NCBI GenBank assembly: GCA_003537495.1 | Contig: DPSB01000414.1 | Location: 1-5,966 of the forward strand | Source: Cytophagales bacterium | Lineage (GTDB): Bacteria > Bacteroidota > Bacteroidia > Cytophagales > Cyclobacteriaceae | Direction: 5' to 3' | DNA length: 5,966 nucleotides | Notes under the pieces: model-generated | Told to the model about the DNA's origin: nothing | Database searches by the model: none | The model's input: only the letters and a program-made list of their open reading frames with translations | Program-made: the position numbers and the translations under genes | In this document: positions 1 to 5,845 of the stretch, in pieces | Position numbering within the stretch: the first letter of the stretch is position 1 | Layout: each line of letters begins with the position of its first letter

Positions 1-66
1 CTGAGCAACAGGGTAGTTTCGTTCATGTTCGAAATATAGAAGTATGAAAAAATCGCAGTCGTATGC
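1..66. other. Left-edge intergenic DNA, possible start of a further minus-strand gene
   Basis: A/T-rich sequence without a supported feature. On the minus strand an ATG at 26-24 opens a frame (MNETTLLL...) that leaves the window, preceded by a T-rich stretch. Eight codons are too few to call a gene. Confidence 0.2.
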
Positions 67-106
67 TATCCGTTTACTTACGTTTATAATCGTTTACAAT
101 CGGATA
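67..106. repeat. Three tandem 10-bp repeats bracketed by a 6-bp inverted repeat
   Basis: Units CGTTTACTTA (71-80), CGTTTATAAT (81-90) and CGTTTACAAT (91-100) share CGTTTA exactly, with related A/T-rich ends. TATCCG (67-72) and CGGATA (101-106) bracket the array. The 10-bp period is close to one helical turn, so equivalent positions face the same side of the DNA. The array starts 9 bases past the stop of the recombinase remnant and lies outside any gene. An iteron-like or recombinase-binding role is only an inference. Confidence 0.6.
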
Positions 107-114
107 TATTGATT

Positions 115-606
115 TTAGGAAACTCCAAGAGCGGCTGAAAAATCTTCCATTTTTCTCAAATTTTCAATAAACAGGTTCGATAAATGGCACCTTGGGTCTA
201 CCAGGGCCGGCAAGTCAAAATTTTTTTGACTTGCCGAATGGCCTATTTCCTTGATTTTGTTTGAAATTGAAGTGATTACCTCCAAAACAACATTTATGTT
301 TTCGGTTCGATAACCACTGATTTTCTTATCATACAAGATACCTTCCGGAAAGAACAATTCCTGCATCTGTTTCCGGTGCGAACATTCAGAAGAATCCCAC
401 AACGCAGCCAGATTAGAGCATATTTCCAACGACTTGTCAATGAACTTGACGGGGTTCGATAATTCTTTCTGCATGGATGCCAATGACGTGTCAAGTTTGG
501 TGAGTTCTTCTTTCAGTTTGTTTGACACCCGTTCGTAAATATCCCGCTCTACTTCCCCGAAGGCAAAACGCTCTTCAATTATAAGGATAGTAAGTAGTAT
601 TGACAT
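115..606 (-). pseudogene. C-terminal remnant of a large serine recombinase
   Basis: Open frame of 163 aa (ATG 606-604, TAA 117-115). Residues about 11-60 form a charged coiled-coil-like helix (EVERDIYERVSNKLKEELTKL...). Then come a segment ending in MQELFFPEGILYDKK (82-96) and GYRTENINVVLEVI (98-111). This order (coiled coil, 'FPE-x-L-x-hydrophobic-D', 'RT-x-x-x-N-x-V') matches, from memory, the C-terminal region of Bacteroidota 'recombinase family' proteins carried on integrative elements. The catalytic resolvase domain, recombinase domain and zinc ribbon, about 350 aa in intact members, are missing. A stop lies six codons upstream of the ATG, and no frame in the adjoining spacer restores them. 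The first ten hydrophobic residues may not belong to the family. Alternatively it is a small hypothetical protein with only chance resemblance. The fragment contains a perfect 13-bp inverted repeat. Confidence 0.6.
208..236. repeat. Perfect 13-bp inverted repeat inside the recombinase remnant
   Basis: The arm CGGCAAGTCAAAA (208-220) is mirrored exactly by TTTTGACTTGCCG (224-236) around a TTT spacer. It lies in frame in the variable tail of the remnant, coding for ASQKNFDLP. It does not have the layout of a normal intrinsic terminator, because no T-tract follows the stem on either strand. It could form a strong hairpin in RNA or a cruciform in DNA, or be a symmetric protein-binding site. Confidence 0.85.
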
Positions 607-770
607 GCACGCACGGTGTGTTTAAACTGGGGAGGCGCAACCACACGGAAAGCATTTCGAGACTTTGCTTGACTAGCAAAAGCATTCATACCCGAACTCA
701 GAGTCACTATAAATCGCGCTTGCTCACCGGTCCGTGCGGGCTAAGTACTTAGTGGCAGAGAGGCGTCTGC
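607..770. other. Gene-free, dyad-rich spacer
   Basis: No convincing reading frame, tRNA or promoter was found on either strand. The spacer holds several dyads: a perfect 12-bp palindrome CTAAGTACTTAG (741-752), a 5-bp stem GCAGA/TCTGC with a 6-nt loop (755-770), a 6-bp stem TTTGCT/AGCAAA with a 5-nt loop (664-680), and an 8-bp direct repeat AAAGCATT (649-656 and 679-686). It separates the operon terminator from the recombinase remnant. In the remnant's own frame the first upstream stop is a TAA at 624-622, so the recombinase does not continue here. It may be residue of a mobile element; its function is unknown. Confidence 0.4.
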
Positions 771-804
771 AAAAAAGAAGAGGTTGCCTTGCGAGCAACC
801 CCTT
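771..804 (-). terminator. Rho-independent terminator of the esterase-permease-lipoprotein cluster
   Basis: Read on the minus strand, the stem GGGGTTGC / GCAACCTC (802-795 with 787-780, eight pairs with one G.U, extended by two A-T pairs) closes a 7-nt loop. It is followed by TTCTTTTTT (779-771). It begins 19 bases after the lipoprotein stop codon. On the plus strand no T-tract follows the stem, so it is directional and ends the minus-strand operon. Confidence 0.9.
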
Positions 805-823
805 TCCCCAAACAAATATCAGA

Positions 824-1633
824 TTAATCTTCGTAGTAGGAATACGTATATGATTCAGACCAGCCATCACCCGAGCGTACCATTTTTGTGATCCGTCCCT
901 TGGTGTCAAAGTCAGGATATGTAATGGTTGTTGTTCTTAAATTTGCTTCATCGCCAGGTCCATCCCAGTAGTCAAGCGAAGCCACGAGTTGTTTGCTCGC
1001 TTTACCATAAAACCCTCCGATTACTTTCCAGTTTGAGTCAACTGCGTTTGTTTGTTGCAGGGCGCTCAGGTTTCCAGATCCAGATGTCACGAACTTAAAT
1101 TCTTTGATTCGATTGACTGCACCTGCATCGTTGTAGCGTGTATGGCGAATGACATTTTCATTTTGAATATCGATGGTGAATTTCACATGATCTGTGCCAC
1201 CCCAATGTTCGATGAGTTTAGTCATGTAGCCCTCTGCATTGTACTCATACGCTGCCCATTCTGTTTTTTCAGAATCCCAAAATTCTTTTGTGATTCTTCC
1301 ACCGCCATCAATTTCATATACTGTATTGCTACCATCGCGTGTGATGGTGAGTTGGTTAGCCACGGTATAGTTAAATGCAATCACAGAAGGTTCCCCAGGT
1401 TCTTCCCCCTCACCTGTCCACACGTTATTGATGCTGGTGACACGTTTGTTTGCGTCATAAATAAATTCATACGTCTCCACGCCATCACCTTCATACACTA
1501 CGCCCACGGTCTTGATCAACGAAGCAACCACATCAGGCCCGTTTCCGCCATCATCATCCCCATTACAGGAACTCAAAAACAATGCACTGACTGCCAGTGC
1601 ACCTGCACATAAATACATTAGACTTTTTTTCAT
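824..1633 (-). CDS. YD-repeat-like lipoprotein of unknown function
   Basis: Exported lipoprotein of 269 aa. The signal MKKSLMYLCAGALAVSALFLSSC has lipobox LSSC (Cys23). The residues after it, NGDDDGG, are acidic and glycine-rich like Bacteroidota surface-export signals, so an outer-membrane, possibly outward-facing location is inferred. The mature part carries beta-hairpin units of the YD/RHS type: YEFIYDANKRVTSI (55-68), YEIDGGGRIT (106-115), YEYNAEGYMTKL (129-140) and DFDTKGRITKM (241-251). Such units are common in Bacteroidota lipoproteins of the DUF4595 kind (family assignment from memory). No catalytic motif is visible and the molecular role is unknown; binding of a ligand or polysaccharide is only a possibility. 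It is the last gene of the cluster, 39 bases after the permease and 19 bases before the terminator, so it is probably co-transcribed, although an internal promoter cannot be excluded. Confidence 0.84.
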   Translation of the reverse strand: MKKSLMYLCAGALAVSALFLSSCNGDDDGGNGPDVVASLIKTVGVVYEGDGVETYEFIYDANKRVTSINNVWTGEGEEPGEPSVIAFNYTVANQLTITRDGSNTVYEIDGGGRITKEFWDSEKTEWAAYEYNAEGYMTKLIEHWGGTDHVKFTIDIQNENVIRHTRYNDAGAVNRIKEFKFVTSGSGNLSALQQTNAVDSNWKVIGGFYGKASKQLVASLDYWDGPGDEANLRTTTITYPDFDTKGRITKMVRSGDGWSESYTYSYYED

Positions 1634-1672
1634 AATTGAACTTGTTTTAGGTTGATAAATTAGACTTCTTAT

Positions 1673-2677
1673 TTAATTACCTCCGGAGACGATGATCAAT
1701 CCGAGGCCGGTGATAAACAGTAAAAACATCAGGAACAAAAGGATGTTGACGTTCTTGCCCGCACCTTTAAACTCCTTCCAGATAAACACGCCCCAGAATG
1801 CGGCCACCATGGTAGCACCCTGGCCCAGTGCATAGGATATAGCAGCACCGGCTTTTCCAGCAGACATGTAGCTGAGGATACTTCCCAGTCCCCATATTAA
1901 TCCACCCACGATGCCGACCAGATGCGTTGAAAAGCTTCCGCTGAAGTAATCCTTATAGGTAACCGGGGCTCCAACAAAGGGGCGTTTCATCAGGAGTGTA
2001 TTGAATGCGAAGTTGCTGATGACGATACCCAGGGTAAAAATGAAAAACGCGGTATAAGGTGTAGCCATACCGGGAGTTGGCGACTCAAAGTTGTTCACGT
2101 CCATGGCTGCGGCCACGAACCGATAGAAGAAAGACATGAGGATACCGGCTACAATGGCCAGCCAAATTCCTTTTGACGAAGACTTCTTTTCGCCTGTTGC
2201 CATTTTCCCAGAGGCGATACCATTGAAGATGATAGCCAGTACGATCAGTGCGACACCCAGAAACAAGATTACCGGATCGCCTTTTGGTGTGCTGATATAA
2301 TTGATGATCACACCCAACACGAGTGCCAGACCGACACCCAACGGAAACGCCACTGCCATTCCTGCGATTGAGATGGATGCTGACAACAAAATGTTTGCAG
2401 CATTAAAGATAATCCCACCAATCATGGCACTCCAGAAATTTGCGGGATCTACCTGAACGAGGTCAGTAGTGAAACTCCGGCCTTGTTCTCCCATGCTACC
2501 GAGTGTAAAACCAAACAGGAGCGATACCAACAGAACTCCGATGACATAGTCCCAATAGAAAAGTTCGTAGCGCCAGCTTTTGGATGCAAGTTTTTGGGTA
2601 TTTCCCCATGAACCCCAGCATAACATGGTGATGATGCAGAAGAACACGGCCAAAGAATAACTACTGATAATATACAT
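1673..2677 (-). CDS. DMT-superfamily permease, GRP / ureide-permease type
   Basis: Inner-membrane transporter of 334 aa with about ten hydrophobic segments (roughly 5-22, 43-60, 82-100, 104-126, 134-153, 169-189, 204-225, 250-269, 275-298, 309-329), the usual count for drug/metabolite-transporter relatives. The N-terminal WGSWGNTQKL followed by a WDY...FGFTLG helix, and the small-residue-rich FPLGVGLALVLGVIINY helix, resemble, from memory, the glucose/ribose-porter, RhaT-like and ureide-permease families. Lys/Ser-rich residues 158-169 form a central cytoplasmic loop between two five-helix halves, consistent with the internal duplication typical of DMT proteins. The substrate is unknown: a sugar is plausible next to esterases of CE1 type, and a ureide or nucleobase is the alternative. 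The start lies 22 bases after the esterase stop, with an A-rich leader and no Shine-Dalgarno. Co-transcription is inferred from spacing. Confidence 0.85.
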   Translation of the reverse strand: MYIISSYSLAVFFCIITMLCWGSWGNTQKLASKSWRYELFYWDYVIGVLLVSLLFGFTLGSMGEQGRSFTTDLVQVDPANFWSAMIGGIIFNAANILLSASISIAGMAVAFPLGVGLALVLGVIINYISTPKGDPVILFLGVALIVLAIIFNGIASGKMATGEKKSSSKGIWLAIVAGILMSFFYRFVAAAMDVNNFESPTPGMATPYTAFFIFTLGIVISNFAFNTLLMKRPFVGAPVTYKDYFSGSFSTHLVGIVGGLIWGLGSILSYMSAGKAGAAISYALGQGATMVAAFWGVFIWKEFKGAGKNVNILLFLMFLLFITGLGLIIVSGGN

Positions 2678-2699
2678 GCGATGTTTGATTTAGGTTTGG

Positions 2700-4241
2700 T
2701 TATCGATGAATTTTACGTTCTGTGAATGCAAGTGCTTCGTTCCAATGCCGGAGGTACCAGTTGGGATCACGGTCTTGTTCATGGACGCGATACTCGTGGT
2801 ATAAATTCTCTCCCCGTAGCAGGATGTGGGCGTTGCTGTTTTCACGATAATGTGGACTACTGTCCATGGTATGGATAAAAAGCCAGGTGCGTGAAAGTGA
2901 TTTTTTATCTTCCCGCAGTGCGTTGTTCAGCCACTCCATCTGCAGTGGTACATCGAACAATACACAGGAGGTGAACTGTTCTGGTATCAGGGCAGCCTTC
3001 AATGCTGGTAGTGCGTCATTGCCGACACCGATAAGGGCCCGGAACCGGTGTCCGGTTCTGACCCGATATTCCTTTTCAATTTCCGGGATGACATTGCGGG
3101 TAAAATCTCCTGTTTGTTTTTTAAGGAAGACTACGATTACGGGAGAAAGCATCTGATCTTTGATGCTTTGCTGCAGATTGTTTATCATTTGCAGTCGTCC
3201 CTGCGCATCGATGTCTCCCTGGATGTATATTACCGGATACAACCGCTGCGTTGTAGCATACTCCGTGGGTAGCAGAACGTCATACCATTCTTTACTTATT
3301 ATGTTGGCCTGACGGGTAACCTTTGCCGGCTTGGTTACTGTCTTTATATCGCCCCGATATTTTTTCCCCGTTACAGCATCACTAACAAAATTTAGTGCGT
3401 TGGGTAATGCGTCACGCCAGTATGAAAATTCATGCCCACCATTGCGGACGCGAAACTGGTGTGGGAAATTTATGTCGCGTAACAATACATGCAATTCTTC
3501 ATTGCTTCTGGCCAGTGTTTCTTCATCATCGCCATTGTCTATGTAGAGCTTGAGTTCCTTCAGGTTTTCAATGTTGGGTTGTTGGAAGATGTGAAATGGT
3601 GAATGTTGTTTGTAGTGAGGTGTAATTCGGGCTTCATCGGTTTGGCCGACACCACCGAAAAGCCTTCCCCACTGATCATCCCAGCCAGCTGGATCTTCCG
3701 TTTTGTATTGTTCATCTGTCCGCACGGAGATACTGAGTGGCACGCTCACGGTGAATATCTCGGGGTGTTTAAGTGGAAGTATCAGGGCCCCAAATCCACC
3801 CATGGAATACCCAACGGTGGCACGGTGATGTTTGTCAGGGATGGTGCGATATTGTTTGTCGATGAATGGGACGAACTCTTGAACAAACATATCCTGGTAT
3901 AAGAATTTACCTGCGTAATCATTCACATAATAATTCCGAAAGCCTTCGGGCATTACGTAAATCATGGGTACAATTTCTTTACGCTCTACTGCGGCATCGA
4001 CATATTGGCTCACGCGGCCGTACTCCAACCAGGAGGATTCCGTATCGCCCAATCCATGCAAGAGGTAAACAACGGGGTAACGTTGTGTAGTAACGAAATA
4101 ATCTTGCGGGACGATGATAGTGTAGCGAACGTCTCGCCCTAGTATTGGACTGTGGAAGGTGAGACTTTCCAATATGCGCGGTTGAGCAAAACCTACCGCC
4201 TCAACTAACAAAAACAACCACACTCCGATCAACTTCTTCAT
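2700..4241 (-). CDS. Two-domain CE1/esterase-D-family periplasmic esterase; second domain catalytically dead
   Basis: Paralogue of the preceding lipoprotein esterase, 513 aa; roughly half of the domain 1 residues look identical by eye. The N-terminus (KK, a hydrophobic stretch, then GFA|QP) is a signal peptidase I type without a lipobox, so the product is probably soluble in the periplasm or secreted. Domain 1 (about 22-295) has YLLHGLGD (59-66), the elbow GYSMGG (Ser146), YIDNGDDEE (acid probably Asp239) and NGGHEFSYW (His270), a complete catalytic triad. RTDEQY is shared with the neighbour. Domain 2 (about 310-513) keeps the strand YPVIYI, the helix-elbow segment IEKEYRVRTGHRFRALIG and the strand HEYRV. 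It has Gly407 where the nucleophile should be, Ser461 at the acid position and Arg491 for the His. The gene starts one base after the upstream TGA (TGATATG), so it is almost certainly co-transcribed and perhaps translated by re-initiation. The substrate is not deducible. Confidence 0.88.
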   Translation of the reverse strand: MKKLIGVWLFLLVEAVGFAQPRILESLTFHSPILGRDVRYTIIVPQDYFVTTQRYPVVYLLHGLGDTESSWLEYGRVSQYVDAAVERKEIVPMIYVMPEGFRNYYVNDYAGKFLYQDMFVQEFVPFIDKQYRTIPDKHHRATVGYSMGGFGALILPLKHPEIFTVSVPLSISVRTDEQYKTEDPAGWDDQWGRLFGGVGQTDEARITPHYKQHSPFHIFQQPNIENLKELKLYIDNGDDEETLARSNEELHVLLRDINFPHQFRVRNGGHEFSYWRDALPNALNFVSDAVTGKKYRGDIKTVTKPAKVTRQANIISKEWYDVLLPTEYATTQRLYPVIYIQGDIDAQGRLQMINNLQQSIKDQMLSPVIVVFLKKQTGDFTRNVIPEIEKEYRVRTGHRFRALIGVGNDALPALKAALIPEQFTSCVLFDVPLQMEWLNNALREDKKSLSRTWLFIHTMDSSPHYRENSNAHILLRGENLYHEYRVHEQDRDPNWYLRHWNEALAFTERKIHR

Positions 4242-4242
4242 A

Positions 4243-5835
4243 TCAATTATTTAAACTTGACTTGATGGTTGCAAATGAACTTTGGAGTCCGTTGAGAAAA
4301 TCCTGAAAGGAATCTCTACCTTGACGCACCCGATACTCATAACCGATTTGGTTATTCCGGAGAGTTTTAGACAAAGCGTGGTATGCCTCATAGGAGGATG
4401 CGCCATCCGTTATGTCCAGATAGTAAAATACGTTCTCTGAAACTGGAGCTGAAGTGTTATCCAGATTGGCGTTATACAGGAAGCAATCACCAAACAAATT
4501 CTCTACCCCTGCCGCTACTGTTACGGCATATTGCCCACCGGCACCTTGAGCTATTAACACCCGGTTGGCGGTCTGACTTTTAGTGCGGTATTGCGTATCT
4601 ACAAACGAGACGACTTGTTCCATAAAGGTTTCCGTGACGGGTTCACCAGCGGGTATTTCCACTAAAACCGATTGGTATAGTTGGGTGGTTGTCATGGCAT
4701 TTCGGAGGATGGAGAACGCCTTAATCCTGTTGTCATATGAATCTGGCGTGGCGGTATCGTGAAAGAAGTAAAGCACCGGGTAGTGAACTGTTGCCACAGC
4801 ATAGTCATTGGGAAGCATGATGTTTACTTGACGACCTGCGATTTCAACAGTATTAATTTGTGCGGTGGTGATGAGTTCCCCTGGGGATGCTGGATCTGGT
4901 TGCGAGGGATACGCGATTCCCTGCATGGCATGACTTATAAACGTTAGCGCCTCCTGATAAGATTGTTTCCAGTAATCAAACGAGTGGCCACCGCTCCGCA
5001 CGCGGTATTCATGTTCAATTCCAGCACTACGCATAAGTGCATGCAGGCTGTTGCTGGTGAAGATGAGTGATTCTTCATCATCACCACAGTCGAGAAAATA
5101 TTTAACCTGATTATGTTCCGGTGGGGTTCCGGCATTAAAAAAATGGAAAGGGCTATGGGTCTTGAAGTAGTCAGATATTCGGGCTGCACCCGACACGCCT
5201 TTAGCGGGACCAAAGTTGGGCGCCCATTGGATATCAAACGAGCCTTGTGTTTCTGTCAGGTACTGTTCATCAGTTCTGAACGACATACTTAACGGTACGC
5301 TCACCGAAAAAACATCTGGGTTAAGGGCCGGAAGGATAAGTGCACCGTACCCGCCCATGGAGTAGCCCATTACAGCGCGTTGTGATTTGTCCGCTTTTGT
5401 CCGAAACTTCCGATCGATCTCAGGCACGAGTTCGTGAACGAACATATCCATGTATGGATAGTTGCCGTTGTAGCGGTTAATGTAATAGGTGTTATAGGCT
5501 TCGGGCATTACAAAAATCATGGGTACGGATGTGGTTGCGTTCCGATCTACGTAATATTGGAGTCCACCGCTGGTGTACCAGGCTGTCTGCGAGTCACCAT
5601 AGCCGTGCAGCAGATACACGACTGGATAAGTTGCGTTGGATGTGTTGTAGTCTTCTGGCAACAGCACCGCATATTTTACGGCACGATTGAGCCGAGTGCT
5701 TTGCAGGCTTTGATCCCGCACCAACCGTGTAAAAGGTACTTCCGGGTCTTCTGATCCGGGGTCTTCACCGCATGAGGTTAGTCCTGTTGTGAACAACACC
5801 ATAATACAACCCGCAAAAATCATCTGCACTTTCAT
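4243..5835 (-). CDS. Two-domain CE1/esterase-D-family lipoprotein; second domain catalytically dead
   Basis: Predicted serine esterase of the PF00756 alpha/beta-hydrolase family (feruloyl esterase, acetyl-xylan esterase, S-formylglutathione hydrolase, antigen 85 relatives), 530 aa. The start at 5835 is preferred over an in-frame ATG at 5892 because it gives a clean lipoprotein signal (MKVQMIFAGC..., lipobox LTSC, Cys22) and avoids overlapping the upstream frame. After Cys22 come GEDPGSEDPE, acidic like Bacteroidota surface-lipoprotein signals. Domain 1 (about 36-305) has the oxyanion-loop motif YLLHGYGD (74-81), the nucleophile elbow GYSMGG (Ser159), an acid in LDCGDDEE (probably Asp253) and SGGHSFDYW (His284). 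Domain 2 (about 326-530) repeats the fold, but the elbow reads AQGAGG (Ser to Gly431), the acid position is Gly478 and the His is Asp508. The substrate is unknown; an ester on a glycan or a sugar conjugate is a guess from CE1 relatives. The stop is TGA, one base before the next ATG, so translational coupling is likely. Confidence 0.86.
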   Translation of the reverse strand: MKVQMIFAGCIMVLFTTGLTSCGEDPGSEDPEVPFTRLVRDQSLQSTRLNRAVKYAVLLPEDYNTSNATYPVVYLLHGYGDSQTAWYTSGGLQYYVDRNATTSVPMIFVMPEAYNTYYINRYNGNYPYMDMFVHELVPEIDRKFRTKADKSQRAVMGYSMGGYGALILPALNPDVFSVSVPLSMSFRTDEQYLTETQGSFDIQWAPNFGPAKGVSGAARISDYFKTHSPFHFFNAGTPPEHNQVKYFLDCGDDEESLIFTSNSLHALMRSAGIEHEYRVRSGGHSFDYWKQSYQEALTFISHAMQGIAYPSQPDPASPGELITTAQINTVEIAGRQVNIMLPNDYAVATVHYPVLYFFHDTATPDSYDNRIKAFSILRNAMTTTQLYQSVLVEIPAGEPVTETFMEQVVSFVDTQYRTKSQTANRVLIAQGAGGQYAVTVAAGVENLFGDCFLYNANLDNTSAPVSENVFYYLDITDGASSYEAYHALSKTLRNNQIGYEYRVRQGRDSFQDFLNGLQSSFATIKSSLNN

Positions 5836-5845
5836 CTTCAGGTTC

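Noticed and set aside
208..236. Intrinsic terminator interpretation of the 13-bp inverted repeat
   Set aside because: The T-run is part of the stem and loop, none follows the hairpin, and it lies well inside the reading frame.
640..700. Possible Bacteroidota promoter (TTTG with a downstream TA-x-x-TTTG) reading toward the recombinase remnant
   Set aside because: A TTTG is present, but no acceptable -7 element follows at the right distance.
1583..1601. 7-bp inverted repeat TGCACTG/CAGTGCA
   Set aside because: Falls in the signal-peptide codons of the lipoprotein (Ala-Val-Ser-Ala-Leu); probably coincidental.
1052..1612. 186-codon plus-strand open frame
   Set aside because: Fully antisense to the well-supported lipoprotein gene; Cys/His/Ile-rich product without a recognisable motif. 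It is a shadow of the coding strand.
3042..3058. 7-bp inverted repeat GAACCGG/CCGGTTC with a 3-nt loop
   Set aside because: Inside the coding region of esterase domain 2 where Arg/Thr/Gly codons produce it; no T-tract and no positional meaning.
4944..5237. 97-codon minus-strand open frame
   Set aside because: Lies in another frame inside the lipoprotein esterase, whose catalytic motifs set the true frame.
5434..5754. 106-codon plus-strand open frame with a hydrophobic, valine-rich product
   Set aside because: Antisense to esterase domain 1, including the catalytic region; its composition follows from the opposite codons.
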